Below, piece by piece: positions 54,646 through 63,920 of a DNA stretch of 64,000 nt. Position 1 is the first letter of the stretch; every line of letters begins with the position of its first letter. Origin of the DNA: Lepidostoma basale. Taxonomy: Eukaryota > Arthropoda > Insecta > Trichoptera > Lepidostomatidae. The position numbers and the translations under genes are program-made. The stretch is taken from assembly GCA_022606425.2 (NCBI GenBank), contig JAHDVF020001510.1, forward strand, positions 62,001 to 126,000. The letters are read 5' to 3'. The notes below the pieces were generated by a model, which saw nothing but the letters and a program-made list of their open reading frames with translations, had not been told where the DNA came from and did not search any database.

Positions 54646-54690
54646 GAAGGAGAAATCACACAGTGTTACCCAAAATCACACAAAACATAT

Positions 54691-55305
54691 TACCATTTTT
54701 ATTAAATAAATAAAAATGCTTTTTTTCACTATTAAATATAAGTAGACAAGAGTGTAAAAACTGTGTTTTAACTAATTACAATAAAAAATTATGGAATTCC
54801 ACAGTGTATCAACCCTGTAAAATTCCATAATTTAGAATTATAATTAATTAAAACACTGTTTTTATCTCATTTTTTACTTTTTGTACTCAACAATATTGAA
54901 AAAAAAAATTGTTTTAAATTGATTGATATTTAACTGGTAAATTATAAAACGCTCTTTATGGTAACAGAATTTTTCATTAATTTTGGTGATGACACCTGAT
55001 GATGTCAACATAGGTTGACGAAACAGTAGCAAAAAAAAAATTGTGATACCAAAAACAGCATTTTATATTTTAACAGTAAGTTGGAGTAATCATTTGATAT
55101 GTAATACGATTTCATTTAGGATATTTTAATAATGAAACAAATTGAATTTATAGCAGACGAATCTTTGAACAAGTGTCCTAGATCTTTGTAACTTAGGTTA
55201 CAAACCAAATTTAAATTCATTCCGTAGTTCCTTCTAATCGGATAGAACGCGGTCACTTCTGCGGACGCCCGTAAAGAGGACATCCTCACATTTAATAATA
55301 ATTAC
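54691..55305. other. Intron with another hammerhead-like core
   Basis: 54990-55030: CTGATGA (54996-55002), stem GTCAA-CATAGG-TTGAC, GAAAC (55020-55024), then AGTAGC; no GTC and no stem I. 54790-54815 has TGGAATTCCACAGTGTATCA. Remaining sequence is AT-rich, up to the donor at 55305. Confidence 0.55.
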
Positions 55306-55389
55306 CTTTGATTCCCTAATGAACCTGCCTCCGTCCAGGTTAACCTTCTCGATCTTAGGAGTTCTGTCTACTACGCTTGTCAGTAGATT
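55306..55389 (-). CDS. shot: Spectraplakin exon, plakin domain (28 codons)
   Basis: An 84-nt exon in phase 0: acceptor GGTTTTTGCAG before AAT, donor AAAG|GTAATT. It encodes NLLTSVVDRTPKIEKVNLDG followed by GRFIRESK. The R/K-T-P-K-I motif and the GGRFIRE motif are what I expect near the end of the plakin domain of Shot/MACF1. The upstream junction reads DQTR|NLLTS and the downstream one RESK|IYTS. The small size leaves little independent coding evidence, but both splice sites are good and the protein sense is continuous. Confidence 0.88.
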
Positions 55390-55773
55390 CTGCAAAAACC
55401 GGCGGTTGGCATACATTATGTTAGGTTATACAATATTTACAATATAATAGAGATAAGATTATTGACAAACAGTACATGTGAATTTTTGTTAAGAGTATTT
55501 TCTGCGACGGCTCGCCTTTCATCCATAAAAATAATTTTAAAAATGACAAGCTTTATTAAGCTGTCCGATGGTATAAAAGTACCAGTACACCAATACCGAA
55601 CGATACTGGCATATGTGAACCATTTTTTACAACAAAGTTTTTAGCAATGCAACTATAATACCGATGAAGATATTCACATTTTAAATATTCCGTGACGTCA
55701 TCACTCTCCTATTGCTTGTCAACCTTTTAATGGTTGTGATTTATGTGTAATTTAATAATAATAATGAATTTGT
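55390..55773. other. Intron upstream of the 84-nt exon, nothing recognised
   Basis: AT-rich. A 60-codon ORF at 55462-55644 has no support. Confidence 0.5.
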
Positions 55774-56729
55774 TTTTGAATGTATACAAATACTTGTAGA
55801 CAAATACTGGATTTTACCCATTGTGGGTTAATCATTTTTAGATGGCGCTAGTGTAGATTAAACTAATAAAGTGAAGTGTTTCCCAACATTGTAGCATATA
55901 TACATCTTCCAAAAATTTGTCAGACGTGGTGGTCGTAAGAAGGGGGAATGTTGTATTACATAAAGCGTGCGCTTAACGCAACTAATGACAGGTCATAAGT
56001 CCTGTAAACGCCTCGACTACCATATTCCGTTTCCAAAAAACAATTTACATCTTCGTCTCTATTGAGGTACAATTAATCCTTAAATATAATAATAAAGTTC
56101 GATAATTTTATGTGAAAAGAAAAAGAAGATTTTGTACTTCTCATTTATCTTGACATACCAATCCCATGTGCTGTTCATGTGGACGCACGTCATAACTACT
56201 ATAAAAATGAAGAATGTAACAATCGCCGAAATGTCAGTCGAAGATGTTAACAAAAAGTCCCAGTTCGTCTTAGTATTTAGAAGAAAGGAACAAAAGTAAA
56301 AATAGCATATAAATTGGAGTGACATCTCCAAGCATTATCTAGCAATACGTTAATGGCGGTAGCCTTTCACATTGCGTTAATAAAAAGATCTTCTGCTTAA
56401 TGCTTAAATCTAATCTTCATAGTTGGCGCTACTGCGTAGATTGAAACTAACATGTGAAGTTTGGTGTTACATATTAACATATATACAACTTCCAAAAATT
56501 TGTCAGACATGATGGTCGTAAGAAAGGTGGAATGAGGATTGTTGTATTACATAAAGCGTGCGCTTAACCCAACCAATGACAGGTCATAAGTCCTGTAAAC
56601 ACCTCGATCACCATATTCTGTTTCCAATTTGCATCTTCGTCTCTATTGAGATAAAATTAATCCTTGAATTGATAACCCGCAATGGGTAAAATCCATTATT
56701 CGTCCACAAGTATTTGTATACATTCAAAA
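55774..56729. mobile_element. Inverted-repeat element containing two copies of repeat N
   Basis: TTTTGAATGTATACAAATAC (55774), TGGATTTTACCCATTGTGGG and the inverse at the right end (CCCGCAATGGGTAAAATCCA, TTTGTATACATTCAAAA to 56729). Inside, repeat N occurs twice in the same orientation (55838-56088, 56375-56680), separated by about 285 bp. Either one element with an internal duplication or two tandem insertions sharing one end. Confidence 0.75.
56093..56370. other. Spacer between two repeat N copies
   Basis: An 83-codon minus ORF (56331-56080) has a hydrophobic stretch (SAIVTFFIFIVVMTC) but no homologue I recognise and no supporting context. I treat it as non-coding. Confidence 0.4.
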
Positions 56730-57194
56730 TGTTGTATAAAAGTTAATAAGATATGATCAAATATGAGCTGCAAATGAAGTTTGCACGGTGCGAAACAAAT
56801 ACATTCTTATTACTATAAATTATGTTCATGGATAAAAGAGGCGGTCGTTTATTTTCATTTCTGATGAGTAAAACATGCATAGATATACTAAAATTAATTG
56901 TAGATTTTGCAGTGTTTACTTGGAACGAAAGACCTCATATGATCGTGAGTTTAAACATCAAAAATAAATATTTTTCAGATACATTTCCGATTAGAAGCGT
57001 CTTTCAAAGAGTTCTAATCTTAGTAAAAAAAAAAACAGATTACTCATTCTATATGATGTCTTCCATATTCGTTACGTTCATACAAAAAAAAAAATTATCG
57101 ACGAATGACGTGAAACTTTAATAGCAAATTTGCCATTTTTTCAATTTAAAAAAAAGGGCAAACTTATTTTTTAATTTACAAAATTATCTGTTCT
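56730..57194. other. Intron, unassigned
   Basis: A 99-codon plus ORF (56822-57121) is AT-driven and unrecognised, with two A-runs inside. Probably chance. Confidence 0.45.
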
Positions 57195-57420
57195 TGTAGA
57201 CCGGCATCATGTTACGAGACAGAGTGAGGATAGATGGATCCAGAAAATAATAAGGTGGAGACCATGGGAGAATAGGAGAAGCGTCGGTCAACGACATTGC
57301 TACGGTGGGGGGGAAATGTGGCTGCGGCTGGCAGGAGATGGAGACGAGTGAAAAGGAAGGGAAGAGGCCTATATCCAGCAGTGGACCGATAAAGACTGAC
57401 GAAGAAGAAGAAGAAGAATA
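57195..57420 (+). mobile_element. LINE family B 3' fragment
   Basis: RHHVTRQSEDRWIQKIIRWR-like code, then a deletion before the DDIAT region, and GAAGAGGCCTATATCCAGCA, ending in (GAA)n. Close to the 13040-13262 part of the first B copy. Confidence 0.8.
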
Positions 57421-58042
57421 GACCGACGAATTTTAAATCACTTCATATTGATTTTATGTAGAAGTTCCTAAGAAAACATGTATTTTAATTTCATATTCAA
57501 TGATTTGGTAATGAATTCATTTATGTCGGGTTAAAAAAACTACCGTACAGGTTAAGAAACGCTGTTAAAGTCGGAACACTCTGTATGTAACGTAACGAAT
57601 AATTATATTACAAAACGTGTGATAACTGCGTAAGTATTTGACGGTATCGTATTAGTCCGGTGTAGATGTCTACACGGTGTGTGAGGTTATCTGCCGACCT
57701 CTCCGCAGTTCTTTATTAATTATTAATGTATTACTGTACTGACTACGGTTAACCACATCATTCTACTGGTGGACATGCGGTTGTGAGCATTTTAAATGAG
57801 ATATGTCCAAATGTTAACGTCCATACGAATTTCAGTGATCGATGGAAATCCACAACGGATAAATTACATTTATTTAAATTTAAAAATAAATAATAATAAA
57901 AACCTTTTGAAACCTGATGTACAACTGACGATAGCAATAAAAACATATTTTTAATTTTGATAAAATTTAAACCAATTTATATGATGACTAATATTGAAAA
58001 ACCACGTTTGCAAAATATTCAAATATTTTTATTTTTTAAAAC
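57421..58042. other. AT-rich intron, nothing recognised
   Basis: No repeat or coding signal. Confidence 0.5.
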
Positions 58043-58512
58043 TAACTAACTAAATAACCATCACGCCGTCTCCCCGAAGGGGTGGGCAGAAAGAATAGAT
58101 TGCCACACTTTTTTTTCCTGACATATTCTTTCGCTTCCTCAACATTCATACACCGTGACATTCAATATTTGATTTATATAATCGTGCCACGTTTTCCTCG
58201 GTCTTCCTCCAATTCTAGTTTTATTTACATCATTAACATATCCTTTTTTTTACCATTCTTTCTTTCCATGTGTTCAAACCACCTTAATGATCCTTTCATT
58301 ATTTTGTTCATAACACCATCATTCGCACCGCATTCACTTCTTATATTTTCATTCGACATTCTATCATACACAGAGTATCGATACATTCGTCTAAGAGATC
58401 TAATTTCTACTGCATTTATTCTACTTTCAACATCCTTCTTTTGCCAGTTCCATGCTTCGCTTCCATACATAAATCGGTACAAAAACACCATTGTGCACTG
58501 CCATTCTAGCTT
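58043..58512 (-). mobile_element. LINE family A 3' fragment
   Basis: (CTAA)n and CCGTCTCCCCGAAGGGGTGG at the 3' side. Frame 58491-58225 reads FMYGSEAWNWQKKDVESRIN, RSLRRMYRYSVYDRMSNENI, ECGANDGVMNKIMKGSLRWF. About 45 bp of the NRRACMTR region is deleted near 58155. Confidence 0.92.
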
Positions 58513-59252
58513 TTTTGATCACCATTCAAAATGTCTACAGCTATTTTGACTAGAGAAACATTTGAATGTACGTTATCGTGTATATAAAAAGGTTTAAACT
58601 TAATTACGAAAAAAATTAAAAACAATTTTTGTGTACCCATGTATGCGTCTTGTCTTCAAGAGGTAATAGCAAATGAATGTTGAGTCATTGTAAGATGTGA
58701 GTGTGAAATTTTATAGTTAATTTCTTCGAACACCGTAATTGGTAATATTTAAGAAATAAAATATATTTTTTTAGACTAAAAACTTAGTTGAACTAGTGAA
58801 ATTAATAATTCTACATATAATTAATCTTGTAAGAGTTAACAAATTGTTAAAATAAATTACATCAAACCATTATTACGTGATTCCACCGAAAAATTAAAAA
58901 AAAACACAACGTAAAAACCTCGAAAAATGCTGAAAAACGACATTGGGACAAAACCGGGATATTTAATGAAAAAATTTCATATCCACACTTAATCCGAAGC
59001 AAAACAGCGTCTCCCAGCAAGAAATCCACCGCATCCAAAGCTAGCCAACATAATAGTAAAAAAAATCTGCAATAAAACAAATATTATCGTATGTACAACG
59101 AGAATTCAACTGACGAAACAATCTCCAGTCTAAAAAAAAAGTATAATTAATAAAACCGGATAATGCAGCGGGAAAAATCTGTAAAAAAATGTGTGTGGCA
59201 TTAATCATCCGTTAAAACGGTTGTCCGAGGCTTTCGGCCCGGTCAGACTAAC
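58513..59252. other. Intron downstream of the 151-nt exon, nothing firm
   Basis: AT-rich. A 72-codon minus ORF (59080-58862) preceded by TTTTATTGCAG looks exon-like at its acceptor but has no plakin or spectrin character. Confidence 0.4.
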
Positions 59253-59403
59253 CCTTGTCTGGTCAAGGTTCTCTTTCGGCTTGACCTCGGGAGGCGGCTG
59301 CGTCTGCAGCTTGGAATAGGCGTCATCTATCCACTCGGCCTCCTTCTGCAGACCGGCTTGGTAGTTCTTCATGAGGTTGTAGGCGGCCTCGCAGCTGCGC
59401 AGT
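59253..59403 (-). CDS. shot: Spectraplakin exon, spectrin repeat of plakin domain
   Basis: A 151-nt exon: acceptor TTATTTCCGCTTTCAG, donor ACAAGG|GTTAGT. Its first A completes AG|A (Arg) from the upstream exon. The remaining 50 codons read LRSCEAAYNLMKNYQAGLQK, then EAEWIDDAYSKLQ, a proline-rich turn, and ENLDQTR. The heptad pattern and the W in EAEW are typical of a spectrin repeat, and CEAAYNLMKNYQ is a strong spectraplakin-like string. A reverse-oriented family A LINE starts only about 55 nt upstream of the acceptor. Confidence 0.92.
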
Positions 59404-59454
59404 CTGAAAGCGGAAATAAGAACGTATAATATCTAATATAAAGTTATCTATATA

Positions 59455-60541
59455 ATATAAAGTTGTGGAAAATATTGTCTGAATATGGAATAAGTACAAA
59501 ACTGATCACAGCAATTAAGTCGCTATACACGGAAAGCACTGCTAGTGTCAGAGTAAATGGAGATCTTACAGCCTGGTTTGATATCAATAAAGGTGTCAAA
59601 CAGTGGTTATTTAATCTGTATATGGACAAATGTATGAAAGAGCTGAAAGGATTGGATGTAGGTGCCAAAATGAGCGGAGTGTCAGTAAGCTGTCTCTTGT
59701 ATGGGGATGACGCTGTCCTTCTTGCAGACAGCGAGCATGAACTACAAGTACTGGTGAATTGTATGTATGAGGTATGCATGCGAAATGATCTGATGATGAA
59801 TGTTAATAAGTCCAAGGTAATGATTTTTGAAAAGGAAGAAACCATGACAGTCTGCAACATTAGCGTGAATGGTGAAAATTTGGAGCAAGTAGATGAGTTT
59901 GTGTATTTAGGTAGTATGTTTACAAGAGATGGGCGAGTGGAGTGGGATATTGAAAGAAAGGTTGGGGCAGGCAACAAAGCGAATGGTGCACTTAAAGTTG
60001 TCATCGCAAACAAAAAAAACCTATCCAAAAAAGCTAGAATGGCAGTGCACAATGGTGTTATTCTACCGACCCTTATGTATGGAAGCGAAGCATGGAACTG
60101 GCAAAAGAAGGATGAAAGTAGAATAAATGCAGTAGAAATGAGATCTCTTAGATGAATGTGTGGATACTCTGTGTATGATAGAATGTCAAATGAAAATATA
60201 AGAAGTGAATGCAGTGCGAATGATGGTGTTATGAACAAAATAATGAAAGGATGATTAAGATGGTTTGGACATAATATGTAAAGAATGGAATATTATGGAA
60301 AGAATGAATGAAAAAAGAATAGTAAAAAATTATATGTTAACGATGTAAATGTAACCAGAAATAGAGGAAGACCGAGGAAAACGTGGCACGATCAAATAAA
60401 TCAAATATTGAATGTCTGCCATGTGAGGAGTCAGAGAAATCGACGCGTGTGCATCACACGATGTATGAATGTTGAGGAAGCGAGAGAAATATGTCAGGAA
60501 AGAAATGTGTGGTAGTCCATTCTTTCTGCCTACCTCTTCAG
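59455..60541 (+). mobile_element. LINE family A, longest copy, with RT palm region
   Basis: Frame 59463-60155 (230 codons): KILSEYGISTKLITAIKSLY, STASVRVNGDLTAWFDINKG, VKQ then WLFNLYMDKCMKELKGLD, and the catalytic box LLYGDDAVLLADS (about 59695-59733), MMNVNKSKVMIFEKEETMTV, FVYLGSMFTRDGRVEWDIER. The GVKQ|WLFN join lacks the usual G-C-x-x-SP residues of the RT finger, an in-frame deletion. A TGA replaces the Arg of RSLRR at 60153, and another stop replaces the Ser of KGSLRW. It ends at 60541 without the terminal CGGCGTGATGG. Inactive. It starts about 55 nt from the 59404 splice acceptor, antisense to the host gene. Confidence 0.92.
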
Positions 60542-60565
60542 AGTTCAACTTTAAAACTCCATATT

Positions 60566-60773
60566 AAATAATTAATACGAATGAAAAAACTTATGTTTTT
60601 CTAGAAGTTTTATTATATTTTTTGGGGGATGACATGTTCCGCCCTTCTAAGGCATTATCAAATGTCTTAGAAGTCATTTGATAATGCCTTAGAAGGGCGA
60701 AACATGTCATCCCCCAAAAAATATAATAAATCTTCTAGAAAATCATAAGTTTTTTTATTCGTATTAATTATTT
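60566..60773. mobile_element. Perfect-type palindrome, Penelope/hammerhead-like ends
   Basis: Arms of about 97 bp (AATTAATACGAATGAAAAAA ... inverse to 60773) around a 14-bp centre (ATGTCTTAGAAGTC). Each arm has the stem-loop GCC-TTAGAA-GGGC followed by GAAAC and ATGTC. The 5' core is TTGATAA rather than CTGANGA. Same family as 14863, 17085 and 54299. Confidence 0.8.
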
Positions 60774-61281
60774 TCCAATAACGTCCGCGGTAGATTTCCA
60801 AGTCTCACATCCGTACAGCAGTACGCTTTAACGCTACTGCTGCTCGCTTTTTAATAAAATAAACCTAGTATCTTTTAAGGGGAGAAACTGATGAGGTTAT
60901 CATCAACAGCATCAGCAAAGACTATTTTATCTCCCAATATGTATCAATGTTCGAAAGGAAAATACTCCAAGCATTGGAAAATGTTCAAATAGTCCATTGT
61001 TTTGGCCGAAGCACTATGATACTTATTCAGCCTAATTAGCTTTGTACTTGTTCATTACATATGTCGATGCATTCTTCCATATCGGCGACCTAAATGTATT
61101 TATATTTGTGATGTCTATTTTCAGGTTCTTAATGACATAAGCTGCGTCTCATATGTTGATCTGAAGACAGCTACAGAAGACCAAGTACAGAGCAGAATGA
61201 GGTGCAAGACTTTGCTAGATGAATCTAAGATTGAAACTGCAAAGAAGACGAGAAGGCAGGCGGGCGGGGATAATTCATTAC
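60774..61281. other. Intron; LINE H scrap at the left
   Basis: 60779-60840 (CGTCCGCGGTAGATTTCCAA; CCGTACAGCAGTACGCTTTA) is antisense of the family H YGCETWKSTAD region. The rest, up to the 61281 donor, is unassigned. Confidence 0.6.
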
Positions 61282-61517
61282 CTGTCGACCAGCTGAGCGC
61301 AGACGTTGTTCCACCTGGTGTTGAGCTTGTCGACGTCTCTGTCCACCCGCTCCAAGTCCGGATGCTTGGCGCTGCGCGGCAGCGAGGAGGTGTGCGGTAG
61401 GGCGGAGCGGGACTTGTCGGTGACCCGTCGGCAGTTGTCCCAGTCGTCGTTCATCTGGTCAACCTGTATCTGCTGCTGGCCTACCGCAGTCTGGAGGTGA
61501 ACCAGGTCTTCGTGGAT
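61282..61517 (-). CDS. shot: Spectraplakin exon, spectrin repeat of plakin domain
   Basis: A 236-nt exon: acceptor TTTCCTATCCAG, donor GACAG|GTAATG. It starts in phase 0 (IHEDLVHLQTAVGQQQIQVD) and runs through DQMNDDWDNCRRVTDKSR and DLERVDRDVDKLNTRWNNVC to AQLVDR. The final Arg codon is split AG|A across the next intron. The paired Trp residues (DDW, TRW) at heptad positions mark spectrin-type helices. The Ser/Pro-rich middle (ALPHTSSLPRSAKH) is a loop. It makes sense only with its neighbours on both sides. Confidence 0.92.
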
Positions 61518-61584
61518 CTGGATAGGAAACAATTTGAATAGAATAATTAAAAATGAAGCAAATCAAACTATAAAATATACAGTC

Positions 61585-62060
61585 GAATTCGGTTACTACT
61601 ATCACGGAGATCACAGATATTTCAAGAACTCGGCCGTGCTGGAGGATGTTGGTCTATTAGTCCCTGATAGATATCTCCGATAGCGACAGCATAAATTGTT
61701 TTACCTACCAGCCGCCAGAACCAACCTGCATCTGGTGACACCGTTGGGAAGAGTAATTAGTCTTATTGTATATAATAATAAACGCGAATGTTTAATGGTT
61801 TTATTTGATTTTATTCATATGATTACTTATATAAACAGTAGTTACAAATTTGTTTCGCCTTGCGAGGGAACTACTATTTATATAAGTAATTATGTGAATT
61901 AATAACAATAATTATAATGAAGTTTTACAAAACAAAAACCTCAACCATCAAAAAGCAATTAGTCTGCTGAACGCAGTCTCCATGGATATCAACGTCTTTC
62001 ATATTAGTGAAAGTACGTTCAGAAGACAAATACTCTTAACTTGTCATAAATTGATTAATA
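61585..62060 (+). mobile_element. Jockey-like LINE J1 fragment interrupted by a hairpin element
   Basis: GYYYHGDHRYFKNSAVLEDV, GLLVPDRYLR, stop, RQHKLFYLPAARTNLHLVTP, LGRVISLI up to 61770. It resumes near 61950 with KAISLLNAVSMDINVFHISE, STFRRQ. Same family as 37005-37760. Confidence 0.85.
61813..61900. mobile_element. Hairpin element inside J1
   Basis: ATTACTTATATAAACAGTAG pairs with CTACTATTTATATAAGTAAT; the loop holds TTTGTTTCGCCTTGCGAGGG, a GAAAC stem-loop on minus (GGCGAAAC). Size and plan match the short P2-mini hairpin. Confidence 0.7.
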
Positions 62061-62384
62061 ATAAACTAGTTATTTCGATTTTTTTATTGTTTTTGGCAAA
62101 TTGTATGTTATGCTCCTTAACAATTTATAAGAATAAACGTTAAAAATAAGAAATAGATAACTTTTTTCAGCATGGAATGCATAATGGTAATTAACATTAA
62201 TTTATATGGGAAAAATTGTTACCGTTAACAAGTATTTCACAAAACGAGTAAGGTTCTGGAATAAATTAATGAATCTCGTAATGAAAGGTTCCACTGTACA
62301 GGGGCGTGCCCTTGAGACGATTGATTTTTTAAAAATGGCGCTCTATAATTCATAACAAACAGCGAATAAGTATTCTTCTTCTTC
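62061..62384. other. Intron, nothing recognised
   Basis: AT-rich. No feature. Confidence 0.5.
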
Positions 62385-62830
62385 TTTGCTAGCCTTCCCT
62401 CCACTGCTGGATATAGGCCTCTTCCAATTTCCTCCACTCGTCTCTATCCTGCCCCCTTTGCATCCAAGATATCTAACCCTTTTGACAATATCATCGGTCC
62501 GTCTCATCGGTGGCCTTCCGACACTTCACCTATTTGCCCATGGTCTCCAACTGAGTATCCCAGGTGCCCATCTGTTGCCACCCTGTCTAGCCAAGTGTCT
62601 AGCCCATTGCCATTTCAATTTTGCCACTCGGTCCATGACAACAGCAACCCTGGTGCGGCGTCTGATTTCTTCATTCCTTATGCGGTCACGCAAGCTCACA
62701 CCTAGTATCTGTCTTTCCATGGACCTCTGTGTACACTTGAGCCTGTGGACACTTTTTGCTTTAAGAGTTGTTGTCTCTAGTCCGTATGTCACCATGGGAA
62801 GTATACACATGTCATTATGAAATACCGGTT
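62385..62830 (-). mobile_element. LINE family B 3' fragment
   Basis: Frame 62810-62526: MVTYGLETTTLKAKSVHRLK, CTQRSMERQILGVSLRDRIR, NEEIRRRTRVAVVMDRVAKL, KWQWARHLARQGGNRWAPGI. The (CTT)n tail on plus lies at 62376-62387. A frameshift lies beyond 62526. Confidence 0.9.
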
Positions 62831-62944
62831 TGTCTCAAAAGAAAGGTCTACGACATGTGTATACTGACCATGCTTTTATAGTATAAATGTATTATATTAA
62901 TGTAACGAACTTAAGCACTGTTTTAGTTAAGGGAAAAGGTGGAT

Positions 62945-63008
62945 GGCCACACTCTTCTATCCAGATATATTTCTGTAGTCTTCTCCATATTCACACATGG
63001 TGTCATGT
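62945..63008 (-). mobile_element. LINE family A scrap
   Basis: GGATGGCCACACTCTTCTAT and CTCCATATTCACACATGGTG. It stops at the next element's (AAT)n tail. Confidence 0.6.
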
Positions 63009-63290
63009 CAATAATAATAATAATAATATGCTAACTTTTAAAGCGCCGTTTTTGTGATGTAATCACCTCAAGGGCGCATTAAGACGTGTTTTAAATCTAA
63101 ATGTGAACACTGCATCTGATTGATATTCGCAATCGATTAGTTTTACGGTTTTTCAGTTTAGATCTGAAGTCTGTCGGATAATTTATGCATCTGAAGTGTG
63201 AATGAAGATTGTTCCAAGCTGATAGACCGGCTACCGCAAACGCTCGATCAATTATAGCACTATACACACCGAAAAGTTGCTGCAACTATT
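63009..63290 (-). mobile_element. CR1/L2-like LINE 3' end
   Basis: (AAT)n tail on plus 63009-63029, then the 3' UTR (CTTTTAAAGCGCCGTTTTTG; CACCTCAAGGGCGC). Minus frame 63285-63097 reads DRAFAVAGLSAWNNLHSHFR, CINYPTDFRSKLK, the RAFAVAGP-x-x-WN-x-LP C-terminus typical of CR1/L2-clade RT. Confidence 0.82.
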
Positions 63291-63530
63291 TTTTAAAAAT
63301 CATAAGCGTTTAGGTGAAAAACATCGATTGCATTAAAAGATTTGTTATAAGTGTCGCAGATCCGGTACATTGCCGAGCTCTGAGCGTAATTGGTGCGATA
63401 AGCAGGAAGGTGGAATACTTGGCTCGCGGTGTGTCTTGTACGAGACATAGGGGTATTAATGGTCAATTTACTAAGAAGTTCGGAGTTATCAATTCTAAAA
63501 TGTATGATTTTGTGGAGTAGCATCATATCG
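63291..63530 (-). mobile_element. Jockey-like LINE C-terminal fragment
   Basis: Minus frame 63526-63293: MLLHKIIHFRIDNSELLSKL, FHLPAYRTNYAQSSAMYRIC, NAIDVFHLNAYDF. The RTNYAQ-x-S-x-x-YR motif is jockey/R1-like. It abuts the CR1/L2 piece and lies about 75 nt from the 63604 donor. Confidence 0.75.
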
Positions 63531-63604
63531 TTTAGTGTTCGTCTATCTTCGTTCGTCTATTATCACATTACCAAATTGTTAGATGTAAAAAATTAAGAAC
63601 TTAC

Positions 63605-63725
63605 GTCTTTAAGCAGGTCCACATCATTGGGTAGGTCGCTGTACTGAGCCAGTTTGAGTTCAAACTCTGAAATGACCTGCCCATTCTCCTCCAGCCCGTT
63701 CAAGATGATTTCCACGCATTTCAAT
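63605..63725 (-). CDS. shot: Spectraplakin exon, plakin domain (most 5' exon in the window)
   Basis: A 121-nt exon: acceptor TTATTTATTTCAG, donor AAAGAC|GTAAGT. The first A closes a codon begun in an exon beyond the right edge. The remaining 40 codons read LKCVEIILNGLEENGQVISE, then FELKLAQYSDLPNDVDLLKD. This is the helix-loop-helix of a plakin-domain spectrin repeat. It continues in phase 0 into IHEDLVHLQ. The actin-binding CH domains and start codon of the gene must lie to the right of this window. Confidence 0.9.
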
Positions 63726-63779
63726 CTGAAATAAATAAAAAACAATGTCACACTGACAAATATGTGGTATTTTCAATAT

Positions 63780-63920
63780 ATGCCTATATATGGTGTTCTT
63801 TTACCGACCCTTACATATGGAAGTAAACCATGGAACTGGCAATAGAAGGATGAAAGTAGAATAAATGCTGTAGAAATGAGATCTTTAAAACGAATGTGTG
63901 TAAATCTGTGTATGATAGCT
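63780..63920 (+). mobile_element. LINE family A fragment
   Basis: GGTGTTCTTTTACCGACCCT, TGGAACTGGCAATAGAAGGA and ATGAGATCTTTAAAACGAAT (YGSKPWNWQ, stop, KDESRINAVEMRS). It begins about 55 nt upstream of the 63726 acceptor. Confidence 0.85.

Larger units (their letters stand above)
54477..54690. mobile_element. Near-perfect 104-bp palindrome with two hammerhead-like cores
   Basis: Left arm 54477-54580 and right arm 54587-54690 differ at only a few positions around a 6-bp centre. The right arm (plus) has CTGAAGA (54605-54611), stem GGAGA/TCTCC, GAAAC (54632-54636), GTC (54637-54639). The left arm (minus) has CTGATGA (54562-54556), the same stem, GAAAC (54535-54531), then GTT. Stem I is short (CC/GG), so activity is doubtful. 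Possibly a dimeric ribozyme unit. Confidence 0.75.

Noticed and set aside
56080..56331. 83-codon minus ORF with a hydrophobic stretch, resembling a receptor fragment
   Set aside because: No recognisable family, lies between two repeat copies, AT-driven composition.
58862..59080. Extra spectraplakin exon after TTTTATTGCAG
   Set aside because: The translation lacks spectrin or plakin character, and the flanking exons already join in phase without it.
59444..60238. 264-codon minus ORF
   Set aside because: Antisense of the family A RT ORF; the plus frame has the catalytic motif.
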